From CAYRZL01 sp964428795 (lineage in GTDB: Bacteria; Bacillota; Clostridia; Lachnospirales; Lachnospiraceae): a DNA stretch of 16,347 nt. The notes below the pieces were generated by a model that worked only from the letters and a program-made list of their open reading frames with translations, had not been told where the DNA came from and did not search any database. Position numbers and translations under genes: made by a program. Shown here piece by piece: positions 1-6,337 of this stretch. The stretch covers positions 1 to 16,347 of the forward strand of contig CAYRZL010000062.1 of assembly GCA_964428795.1 (NCBI GenBank), written 5' to 3'. How positions within the stretch are numbered: the first letter of the stretch is position 1; each line of letters starts with the position of its first letter.

Positions 1-28
1 TGCCGCCGCCATAGCTGCCGCCGCCATA
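1..28 (-). repeat. 15-bp tandem repeat encoding SYGGG units
   Basis: The plus strand reads gctgccgccgccata in near-perfect tandem: one full copy at 14-28 and a partial copy at 1-13 running off the edge. On the minus strand each unit encodes Ser-Tyr-Gly-Gly-Gly. The copy number in the full gene cannot be seen here. Confidence 0.7.
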
Positions 29-115
29 GTTACCCTTTGCAGGTGGAACAGGAGGTTTGCCCTCCGGAGCATGTAAGGAATCATCGTTAAGAGGTGTTGC
101 TTTTTCTTCAGCCAT
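1..115 (-). CDS. Gly/Tyr-rich small peptide, RiPP-precursor-like (partial, C-terminus beyond window)
   Basis: Thirty-eight codons are visible before the window edge. The start ATG (113-115) has a strong AGGAG ribosome binding site six bases upstream. The N-terminal part is acidic and contains LNDDSLHAPEG, which resembles the L-N-D/E-D/E-x-L...G end of double-glycine or Nif11-type leader peptides. A proline-rich linker (KPPVPPAK) follows, then GNYGGGSYGGG, the beginning of SYGGG repeats. No catalytic domain, signal peptide or membrane segment is visible. It lies 66 bases downstream of the UbiU-like gene on the same strand with no terminator between, so it is probably the last visible gene of that operon. 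Leader plus low-complexity core next to possible modifying enzymes suggests a modified peptide substrate; this is inference. It could instead be a structural or surface Gly-rich protein. The true length is unknown. Confidence 0.65.
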   Translation of the reverse strand, partial: MAEEKATPLNDDSLHAPEGKPPVPPAKGNYGGGSYGGG

Positions 116-181
116 AATATTCTCCTTTCTACTGTTTTCAAATGTCTGAAAATTTATTCCAAAAATAATTAGGAATCTTAA

Positions 182-1147
182 TTATCCTCTGCGCACTTCC
201 GGATAATAGCAGGATAGTCCGTAGCGGCAGTAATCTGCAAAATCCCCGGGAGGGATCATTGTATTCAGATATTGTGCTTCGTTCTCACAATGAAATGCTG
301 TTTCTATGTTTTTTTTCGTGAGTTGAACATCCCGAACGATTTCGCTCGCATGATCAAGGCGCCCCACGATCTTAAAAGCAGTAATTCCCATCTGAATAAA
401 ACGGTATATGGCACATTGTCCACATGCAAATTCGTGAAATTCATTGCAGAATGTCAGGTGTGCCTGCTCAAGTCTGGAAGTGAAATCTCCGCTTCCCGGA
501 CGACCATGAAATGCTGTGCTGCCGGTTCGCAGACTGTAGCAGAGTGCTCCGTGTTCTCCTCCGTGAAGGCCGAGGCAGTTTGCATCAGAATATCTGCATC
601 CGTTCCGCATAAGAAATACTTCGTACTCCAATTCAGGAATATTTTGTGTGATAGATGCAATGTCATTGCTGTTTACTTCTCTTGGCAGGATGACTCTGTC
701 CATGCCCGCATCGCGAAACCATCTTGCGGAATCTGTAGTCTGAATACCGCAAATGGTACTGGCAACAGCTTTCATATTATTTTCTTTGATCATGCCGATC
801 ATTTCGGGGATACTGGTAATGATCCCGTCGACCTTGTATCTGCTCAGTGCTTCTATATAATGCCTGATAAGCCGAAATTCCTCTGCATGATATCCGGGGG
901 CGTTGAACGTAATGTAGAGACTGCAGCCCCGTGCATGTATCTGTTCGGTAATATCAGCGATATCCTCCAATATATATTTGTTGGCGGTTTCTTTGAACAA
1001 TGTGAGCCTGTTTATGTCACTGTAATTGCCAAACTGCTGTTTCCAGTCATCACTGTAGAATCCCATATAAAATTCATCTGCTCCGGCATCAACCAGAGCG
1101 TCAAGATATTTCATATCATTAAAAGGCGCCAGTATCTTTACTTTCAT
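182..1147 (-). CDS. Peptidase U32 family protein, UbiU-like
   Basis: This 321-aa protein starts with KILAPFN and DAGADEFYMGF, the first strands of the U32 TIM-barrel-like fold. It has the U32 cysteine signature: C184, C191, C203 and C242 or C245. The spacings (7, 12 and 39) closely resemble the four [4Fe-4S]-binding cysteines recalled for E. coli UbiU (169, 176, 193, 232). Family members were named peptidases, but the characterised ones (UbiU/UbiV, RlhA, TrhP) perform oxygen-independent hydroxylation. A cytosolic iron-sulfur enzyme is therefore more likely than a protease. The start ATG at 1147 follows AGGAACAG and lies inside the end of the upstream UbiV-like gene (29-base overlap), suggesting translational coupling and a two-subunit complex. 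The substrate is not evident; the Gly/Tyr-rich peptide encoded next is a candidate. Family assignment is fairly sure, the reaction is inferred. Confidence 0.8.
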   Translation of the reverse strand: MKVKILAPFNDMKYLDALVDAGADEFYMGFYSDDWKQQFGNYSDINRLTLFKETANKYILEDIADITEQIHARGCSLYITFNAPGYHAEEFRLIRHYIEALSRYKVDGIITSIPEMIGMIKENNMKAVASTICGIQTTDSARWFRDAGMDRVILPREVNSNDIASITQNIPELEYEVFLMRNGCRYSDANCLGLHGGEHGALCYSLRTGSTAFHGRPGSGDFTSRLEQAHLTFCNEFHEFACGQCAIYRFIQMGITAFKIVGRLDHASEIVRDVQLTKKNIETAFHCENEAQYLNTMIPPGDFADYCRYGLSCYYPEVRRG

Positions 1148-1952
1148 ATTCTGTTCCTGATTTCAAAAATTCGTCAGCCGGCCAATAAATAAAACGATCC
1201 GGCTTTCGGGTATACTTTGTTGACATGTTATATTTTGCATAGACACCTTTTCCAACGAGGAGAAAAGGAGTGTTGTTCGCTGTTGTTTCCATATATCCAT
1301 TCATACAGGAAAAACCACATCTCGGTATTCCGATAAAACGATATCCTTCCGGTTGAGCGGAGGCGGCAAATTCGCAATTCTGACCACACGATACATAAGT
1401 ATAGGGATAATGTGCATGAATCTGAATTTCATCGTCTATGTCCGAAAAATCCATGTGTTGAGATGTGATATCAATCTCAAATGCAGATACTCTTTTTCGC
1501 AGTGTATCAGGGAAAAAAACGCTTGTTATTTCTTCTGAGTATGCAGAATATCTCGGATCCCGAAAATTTTTGAAAAAGAGACGTCCGGCAGTAATATGGA
1601 AGGGAAAGCGCTTCTGCAGTTGTTCTGCAAAGTACAGCATACCATAATCATTGACAACCAGTTCATCTGCATATCCGCCGCAGCATTCAAAAAAATATTC
1701 GATATGTTGTTTCAATTGTGTGTTTTCATGCTCCGGAACAGTCGGAACAACGAGAGTGACACGAAATTGATTTTCGATAATGTATGTAAGCAGATTCGTT
1801 ATAAAAAAATGAATGATCTTAAAGCAGTACTTACTGCAAAAATAAGAACCAAAATAGAATCTTTTGCAGTTTGTATCCTTAAGATGTTGTTTATAGGCGG
1901 CATCTGCATTATAATATTGACCAATATCTGACAGATTGTATGCTATGTTCAT
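1119..1952 (-). CDS. Peptidase U32 family protein, UbiV-like
   Basis: The start chosen is ATG 1950-1952, preceded by AGAGGAG at good distance; a reading frame ten codons longer has no such site. The product is 277 aa. The segment ADELVVNDYGML followed by ITAGRLFFKN and RDPR (residues about 95-134) is typical of the UbiV-type U32 half. Cysteines C39, C189, C193, C212 and C216 recall the UbiV pattern of one N-terminal cysteine plus a C-terminal C-x3-C (E. coli C39, C180, C193, C197, from memory). It is the first gene of the operon and overlaps the UbiU-like gene by 29 bases. A [4Fe-4S] heterodimer with that partner is the likely arrangement. No quinone gene is seen nearby, so a role in ubiquinone synthesis is unlikely. 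The activity is inferred from the family, not shown by the sequence. Confidence 0.7.
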   Translation of the reverse strand: MNIAYNLSDIGQYYNADAAYKQHLKDTNCKRFYFGSYFCSKYCFKIIHFFITNLLTYIIENQFRVTLVVPTVPEHENTQLKQHIEYFFECCGGYADELVVNDYGMLYFAEQLQKRFPFHITAGRLFFKNFRDPRYSAYSEEITSVFFPDTLRKRVSAFEIDITSQHMDFSDIDDEIQIHAHYPYTYVSCGQNCEFAASAQPEGYRFIGIPRCGFSCMNGYMETTANNTPFLLVGKGVYAKYNMSTKYTRKPDRFIYWPADEFLKSGTEYESKDTGAF

Positions 1953-2029
1953 ATGAGAACTCCTCTGTTTATTAAAATACATACAATCTTAATGGATTGT
2001 AATGCTGTAATAAATTTCTCTTAATAATC

Positions 2030-2058
2030 ATTATACCAAATGAAAAACATTGTAACTA
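2030..2058 (-). promoter_or_regulatory. Extended -10 promoter for the U32 operon
   Basis: On the minus strand a perfect TATAAT (2030-2035) is preceded by TGG, giving an extended -10. The -35 (TAGTTA, 17-bp spacer) is weak, as is common with extended -10 promoters. The leader would be about 70 nt and includes a small hairpin, ACAATC...GATTGT (1983-2000), shortly before the ribosome binding site of the UbiV-like gene. Confidence 0.55.
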
Positions 2059-2115
2059 ATTCTTTTACAGGTGTTAGTAATCTGAAATCCGAATGATAAA
2101 AAGAGGATTTTGGTA

Positions 2116-2144
2116 TTGTTTTGTATTGTTTTGTGGTGTATAAT
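2116..2144 (+). promoter_or_regulatory. Possible orphan plus-strand promoter
   Basis: TTGTTT (2116-2121), 17 bases, then perfect TATAAT (2139-2144). The -35 region lies in a tandem repeat of the 10-mer TATTGTTTTG (2114-2133). No real gene follows: only a four-codon frame (MKKV, 2186-2200) and the hairpin at 2209-2228. A short RNA of about 80 nt, antisense at its end to the dehydratase-like gene, would result if the promoter is active. Confidence 0.3.
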
Positions 2145-2208
2145 TTATAGATTAAAGAGAAAAATAGCGTTTTGGGGGATAGACAATGAAGAAGGTATAG
2201 CAGATTTA

Positions 2209-2228
2209 AGGGGGTTATGTAACCCCCT
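2209..2228. terminator. Strong hairpin at 3' end of dehydratase-like gene
   Basis: AGGGGGTTATGTAACCCCCT is a perfect inverted repeat. It overlaps the stop codon of the minus-strand dehydratase-like gene and separates it from the U32 operon. Downstream bases are only moderately T-rich on either strand (ATAATTTTA on plus), so termination may be weak or bidirectional. Confidence 0.5.
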
Positions 2229-2787
2229 ATAATTTTAGCAGCCAGAATGTGGTTTCATTATTGTCAGAATCTTCAATATTTTCCGCGATCAGATCCAGTC
2301 CCCAGAGTTCTCCAGCGCGGATGCTGCAAATGACAGCGGTGGTCTTTGGCAGCTGACCTTTAGCCAGATATTCGGCAGCAAGGGCAGTGTCATCCATATA
2401 CTGATATTTCAAATGGGGAAAACGTCTTGCCCGGGTGATGATCGTCTGTCCGATTGCCTGAGGGTGTGAAGCTACGGCATTCAATTCTTCCACAGAGATA
2501 TCCGGGCTTTTTTTAAACAGACATTGATGTACATGCAGCACATATTCATCGATTTTTTCGTAATCAACCGGACTGAAGGACAGCAGAAACTCATCTACCA
2601 TGCCGACGGTGGAGTTTTTTACACCCAGAACGCCATAGTCTACGTCGCCCTTTTGCATGGCATGTAAAATGTTTTCTGCACATACCAGCGGGATCAGCTC
2701 TGCATCTTCCATATTATTCCTTTTTACCAATTCCATTGCGGCAATCTCAGAAAAGCTTCCGGGAATGCCCATATAGCCTATTTTCAT
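2227..2787 (-). CDS. Prephenate dehydratase-like protein, catalytic domain only, altered active site
   Basis: This 186-aa protein has recognisable prephenate dehydratase segments: GIPGSFSEIAA near the N-terminus (canonical G-x-x-G-T/S-F-S-x-x-A-A), GVLGVKNSTVG at 52-62 (canonical P-I-E-N-S-x-x-G), ASHPQAIGQ at 106-114, and DNNETTF at 175-181. Normal PheA domains end in N-x-T-R-F. Here the position of the catalytic Thr-Arg-Phe reads T-T-F, and the usual Glu of the ENS motif is Lys. The C-terminal ACT regulatory domain is absent, compared with about 280 aa for a usual monofunctional enzyme. The fold should still bind a prephenate-like or aromatic ligand, but phenylalanine synthesis is doubtful. 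Start ATG 2787 follows AAGGAG. It has its own promoter and lies upstream of the U32 operon on the same strand, divergent from an aminotransferase. Confidence 0.75.
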   Translation of the reverse strand: MKIGYMGIPGSFSEIAAMELVKRNNMEDAELIPLVCAENILHAMQKGDVDYGVLGVKNSTVGMVDEFLLSFSPVDYEKIDEYVLHVHQCLFKKSPDISVEELNAVASHPQAIGQTIITRARRFPHLKYQYMDDTALAAEYLAKGQLPKTTAVICSIRAGELWGLDLIAENIEDSDNNETTFWLLKL

Positions 2788-2820
2788 ATATCAATGCTCC
2801 TTAGAATATGTAATCTGGTC

Positions 2821-2842
2821 TCGGACACGGATTGCTGTCCGA
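2821..2842. repeat. Inverted repeat at the 5' end of the dehydratase-like transcript
   Basis: TCGGACA (2821-2827) and TGTCCGA (2836-2842) form perfect 7-bp arms with an 8-nt loop. They lie just downstream of the predicted minus-strand -10 at 2855-2860, so the repeat would fold at the 5' end of the mRNA or serve as an operator. Confidence 0.5.
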
Positions 2843-2854
2843 AGCTTCCTGCAT

Positions 2855-2883
2855 AGTATACTTCATTTCTTCGTATCTGCCAA
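2855..2883 (-). promoter_or_regulatory. Sigma-A-type promoter of the dehydratase-like gene
   Basis: On the minus strand TTGGCA (2878-2883), a 17-base spacer and TATACT (2855-2860) make a near-consensus housekeeping promoter about 70 bases upstream of the start codon. Confidence 0.65.
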
Positions 2884-2924
2884 TCCATTTTTTTAATTGA
2901 TTCTTTGATCGTTTGCTGGTACAC

Positions 2925-2930
2925 TATAAT
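2925..2930 (+). promoter_or_regulatory. Putative -10 of the aminotransferase gene
   Basis: A perfect TATAAT lies 72 bases upstream of the chosen aminotransferase start. No convincing -35 is found at 16-18 bases (TTCTTT at 18 is the best), so the promoter may need an activator or be weak. Confidence 0.35.
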
Positions 2931-3002
2931 GCAGTGATGCGTTGAAGTCCTCCTGAAAAAATGCAGAGGCAAATATTTATCATGAAAGAAGGAATACATA
3001 AG

Positions 3003-4160
3003 ATGATTTATAATACAAAGATTGCAAATCTGGAGCCTTCCAGATCCGTGACACTTATGGCGAAGGCGAAGGCTATGCAGAAAGAGGATCCGGAAATTCT
3101 CAATCTTACCGGAGGTGAGCCGGATTTTCCTACCCCGCAAAAAATCTGTGATGAAGTAACCAGACAGCTGGCGGCAGGTTACACCCATTATACGGACGGA
3201 CCGGGAAATCCGGATCTGCGTGCGCGCATTGCCCGCAAATTGCGGGAAGAAAATAACAGTCCGTATACAGCGGAGCAGGTTCTTGTGACACCGGGAGCGA
3301 AATTTGCGGTTTATCTTGCGGTGCGTGCATTGGTAAATCCGGGAGATGAAGTACTGTGGCTGACACCGGGCTGGGTATCTTATCCTTCCATCGTGGAAGC
3401 GAGCGGGGGCATTCCGGTGGCTGTACATTTGAAATGGGATGAGGATTATCGGATTACCTTAGATGCCCTGGAAGCGGCATGCACCGGGCGGACGAAGGTA
3501 TTGATCATCAATTATCCGAACAACCCGACAGGAAAAATTCTGACAGGGTCCGACAGAGAGGTTTTGACACAATTTCTCCGCAGACATCCGCAGATTTATC
3601 TTATTTCCGATGAAATATATGAGAAGATTATTTATGACGGAAATGAGGCTGTCAGCATGGCTTCCTATCCGGAATTTTTTGAGCGCGTTATCGTGATCAA
3701 TGGATTTTCAAAATGTGCCGCCATGACCGGATGGCGTATCGGATATCTGGCATGTAATTCAGAACTGTTCAAAGTCATTTTGAAGCTGTATCAGCACACC
3801 ATGAGCTGTACCAGCGGTTTTTTGCAGAAAGCTGCGACGATTGCACTGGATTGTGCGGAAGAGACGGAATATATGCGTCAGGAATATGAAAAGCGTAAAA
3901 AGCTGGTGGTTGAGGGATTGAATGCGCTGCCCCACGTACAGGTAATGGAACCCCAGGGAGCATTTTATGCGTGGGTCAGCTTTGATCTGGGAATGGACTC
4001 TCAAAAGCTGTGCAGCTGGCTGCTGGAGGAGGCAAAAGTGGCAGGCGTGCCGGGGGACGCTTACGGTGAGGAAGAGAAAAACTGTGTTCGTTTTTCCTTT
4101 GCCGCATCCGAAGATGCCCTGAAAAAAATGCTTCTCAACTTAAAGACAGTGTTAGAATAA
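3003..4160 (+). CDS. Class I/II PLP aminotransferase (aspartate/aromatic type)
   Basis: This 385-aa, fold-type I pyridoxal-phosphate aminotransferase is of the usual length for subgroup I-beta aspartate/aromatic enzymes. Visible signatures are NLTGGEPDFPTP (34-45), NYPNNPTG (170-177), SDEIYE (202-207), and FSKCAAMTGWRIGY (235-248) with the Schiff-base lysine K237. A C-terminal VRFSFA arginine is expected to bind the substrate carboxylate. ATG 3003 was chosen because AAGGA lies nine bases upstream; the in-frame ATG at 2961 has no ribosome binding site and adds 14 residues unlike the family. It is cytosolic. It diverges from the dehydratase-like gene and meets the FUSC gene tail to tail with an 18-base gap. 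The substrate (aspartate, aromatic amino acid or prephenate) cannot be decided from sequence alone. Confidence 0.9.
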   Translation: MIYNTKIANLEPSRSVTLMAKAKAMQKEDPEILNLTGGEPDFPTPQKICDEVTRQLAAGYTHYTDGPGNPDLRARIARKLREENNSPYTAEQVLVTPGAKFAVYLAVRALVNPGDEVLWLTPGWVSYPSIVEASGGIPVAVHLKWDEDYRITLDALEAACTGRTKVLIINYPNNPTGKILTGSDREVLTQFLRRHPQIYLISDEIYEKIIYDGNEAVSMASYPEFFERVIVINGFSKCAAMTGWRIGYLACNSELFKVILKLYQHTMSCTSGFLQKAATIALDCAEETEYMRQEYEKRKKLVVEGLNALPHVQVMEPQGAFYAWVSFDLGMDSQKLCSWLLEEAKVAGVPGDAYGEEEKNCVRFSFAASEDALKKMLLNLKTVLE

Positions 4161-4178
4161 GGGCAATTCAATCATCCT

Positions 4179-5693
4179 TTATAATGACAGAAACGCCGCC
4201 ATGGACATGGCATGTGCCCGTTCATAATTTGCAAAATCAGGATCTTTACAGGCATCCGGCAGCATGGCATGATATGCCTGCAGACGTTTGATGAGCATAT
4301 AAGATTTGATCAGCGCCTGATCCTTCTGATGCTTGCGCTCAGAATCACTCAGGTTGGAATCGGACAGATGCTGCATGGCGGTACGCTGTTTTGCCAGCAT
4401 TTCCTTTAAATATACCATCTCTTTTCCTGTATAGATCGGAAAGACCAGCTTATTGACGATCAAAGTGATGACAGCGCCTGCACCCGTGTAGATGAGCCGC
4501 TGCAATAACACGGAGACTACCATGCTTCCGAGTGAAGTTACAGCCAGAGCGGAACAGGTAATGTATGCTACCGTTGCGCCATAGCCCTGAGCACCGTAGA
4601 TCAAAAAGTTTGCAATAGTCATCAGTACGACTCTCTCCGGAAAGGTTGGAAACAGATAAAATAAAACAAAACATGCCATGATACCGCAGATGGTGCCTGC
4701 AAAACGCTGTCTTACTCTGGAAATGGTATTTTCCGTGACCGGAACCATCATGAAGAAAACGGAGATTACAAGCCAGTATACATTTTCCCATCCGCTCAGA
4801 TAGGAAAATGCGATACATGGGGTCATGACAAGCACCAGTCTTAATGCGAAACGCATACGAAAAGAACGGATATCCGGTTTTTTCTCCCGGAAATTCAGCC
4901 GCTTATAATCGCTTTTGGGTGTTACCGTCTCGAATGCATGCCTGTATTTGCTCAGGAGCGCTCTGGCAGATGCGATGCTTTCTGCATCGTTCTGAAAGAA
5001 ACAGAGACTGTTGATGACCTGGAATAAAGCCACAAACTGACAGTACCAGTTCACTTTTCCTGCCATACGGATGCTGGCACGGTTGTAAATATAGATTTCC
5101 CCGCTGATCTGTTTGTTGGTATCGCACAGCTTTTGCTGAAGGTTCTGCAAATCTGCGTTTTCTCTTTCTTTTTCACAAAGGGAGATCATTTCATCGCATA
5201 GTTCCATCCCCGTAAGGATATAATCCCGAATGGGATCTTTTTTTCGTTTTAATGACAATAAAACGATGACCACAAAAATAATTGCAAAGGATGCGCTCAA
5301 AGCTTCCAGACGGATGACAAGATCCCGTCCCCATGCAGGAGCCATCTGAAAGAAGATCAAAGCCATTCCGGCAGGAAAATAGTTGGTCGGGTTATATTCG
5401 TCGATCAGCAGGTAGGCAAGCCAGAACAGAGCAGCCGCATTTACAAGGATACACAGTACTATATTCAGACAGGCAACGGATGCCAGAATCGTCATGATCA
5501 CATAAATGACGTAGGACTTCAGCATACATTCATAGTGATTGCTGATGTTTCTAAAACGCATAAATGACAGCGTAATAAAAGGTCCGATCATAGTATTGTT
5601 CATGCCGAACAGAAAATAATTCATAAAAAACACTAATGTTATGACAATCGTGGGAATGATTGCTTTTTCAATATATTTTTTGTAAAATGTCAT
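4179..5693 (-). CDS. FUSC-family (aromatic acid exporter-like) membrane protein
   Basis: This 504-aa integral membrane protein has the duplicated architecture of the FUSC/YccS/AaeB group. An N-terminal hydrophobic block (about 10-150) holds several helices and ends in a basic LKRKKDP. A soluble, partly helical middle (about 150-275) follows, then a second membrane block (about 278-415) containing GWENVYWLVISVFFMMVP and RVRQRFAGTICG, the recognisable FUSC core, and a cytoplasmic tail. Family members export aromatic acids or are of unknown function. The start at 5693 has an AGGTGAT ribosome binding site. It is divergent from ispF with its own promoter and convergent with the aminotransferase. 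Family assignment is good; substrate unknown. Confidence 0.8.
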   Translation of the reverse strand: MTFYKKYIEKAIIPTIVITLVFFMNYFLFGMNNTMIGPFITLSFMRFRNISNHYECMLKSYVIYVIMTILASVACLNIVLCILVNAAALFWLAYLLIDEYNPTNYFPAGMALIFFQMAPAWGRDLVIRLEALSASFAIIFVVIVLLSLKRKKDPIRDYILTGMELCDEMISLCEKERENADLQNLQQKLCDTNKQISGEIYIYNRASIRMAGKVNWYCQFVALFQVINSLCFFQNDAESIASARALLSKYRHAFETVTPKSDYKRLNFREKKPDIRSFRMRFALRLVLVMTPCIAFSYLSGWENVYWLVISVFFMMVPVTENTISRVRQRFAGTICGIMACFVLFYLFPTFPERVVLMTIANFLIYGAQGYGATVAYITCSALAVTSLGSMVVSVLLQRLIYTGAGAVITLIVNKLVFPIYTGKEMVYLKEMLAKQRTAMQHLSDSNLSDSERKHQKDQALIKSYMLIKRLQAYHAMLPDACKDPDFANYERAHAMSMAAFLSL

Positions 5694-5716
5694 TAGATAT
5701 CACCTGCCTTATTGTA

Positions 5717-5745
5717 ATGATAAAAGGTTCTGACGAGGAAGTCAA
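5717..5745 (-). promoter_or_regulatory. Sigma-A-type promoter of the FUSC gene
   Basis: On the minus strand TTGACT (5740-5745), 17 bases, TATCAT (5717-5722), located 24 bases upstream of the start codon. It occupies the ispF-FUSC divergent region. Only a weak match (TTCTGA at 5728, GATAAG at 5751) was found for ispF on the other strand. Confidence 0.6.
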
Positions 5746-5780
5746 CCGGTGATAAGATAATAAGCAGACGGAGGGAAATT

Positions 5781-6323
5781 ATGCGTGTAGGAATGGGATA
5801 TGATGTGCATAAATTGGTAGAAGGACGTAAATTGATCCTCGGTGGGGTAGAAATTCCGCATACGATGGGACTGCTCGGACACTCAGATGCGGACGTGGTC
5901 GTACATGCGATCATGGATGCTCTGCTGGGAGCCGTGGCACTTGGAGATATCGGAAAGCATTTTCCGGATACGGACGATAAATACAGGGGGATTTCCAGTA
6001 TGCTCCTGCTGCGTCATGTGGGAGAGCTGCTGGAAAAAGAGCATTACGTTGTGGAAAATATTGATGCCACGATCATTGCGCAAAGACCGAAGCTACGTCC
6101 GTTTATCGAGCAGATGGAAGCAAATGTCGCCCGGGAATTGGGATTGGAAAAGAATCAGGTAAATATAAAAGCAACCACGGAGGAAGGGCTTGGATTTACC
6201 GGGACAGAGGAAGGAATAGCGGCCCAGGCGATCTGCGCGCTGTCCAGCATTTATGAGAACAGTGTGCTGGTCGGGGACAGTGAGGCGGCCTGCGGCGGCT
6301 GCAGCGGATGTCAGACAGAATAA
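5781..6323 (+). CDS. ispF: 2-C-methyl-D-erythritol 2,4-cyclodiphosphate synthase
   Basis: IspF of the non-mevalonate (MEP) isoprenoid pathway converts CDP-ME 2-phosphate to MEcPP and CMP in the cytosol, normally as a trimer. The N-terminus MRVGMGYDVH carries metal ligands D8 and H10. GHSDADVVVH (33-42) gives the third ligand H42 and the substrate loop. GDIGKHFPDTD (55-65) and TTEEGLGFTGTEEGIA (132-147) are further family signatures. The start has a GGAGGG site five bases upstream. At 180 aa it is about 20 residues longer than usual; the tail ends in C-x2-C-x2-C (C171, C174, C177), which is unusual. The ispD partner is not adjacent. It heads a probable operon with the acetyltransferase, nucleotidyltransferase and kinase genes that follow. 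In Bacillus, ispF also lies shortly upstream of cysE, so the order is partly conserved. Confidence 0.97.
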   Translation: MRVGMGYDVHKLVEGRKLILGGVEIPHTMGLLGHSDADVVVHAIMDALLGAVALGDIGKHFPDTDDKYRGISSMLLLRHVGELLEKEHYVVENIDATIIAQRPKLRPFIEQMEANVARELGLEKNQVNIKATTEEGLGFTGTEEGIAAQAICALSSIYENSVLVGDSEAACGGCSGCQTE

Positions 6324-6337
6324 AAGAGGTTTGTATA

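Noticed and set aside
272..1192. Long 306-codon open frame on the plus strand
   Set aside because: It lies opposite the UbiU-like gene, has no ribosome binding site and a Cys/Phe-rich composition without family motifs; an antisense shadow.
2961..3002. Upstream ATG extending the aminotransferase by 14 residues
   Set aside because: No ribosome binding site precedes it, whereas ATG 3003 has AAGGA at nine bases and gives the standard N-terminus.
6308..6337. ATG 6308 as start of the Eis-type acetyltransferase
   Set aside because: It lies inside ispF without a ribosome binding site; TTG 6338 has AAGAGG at good distance. Not fully excluded.
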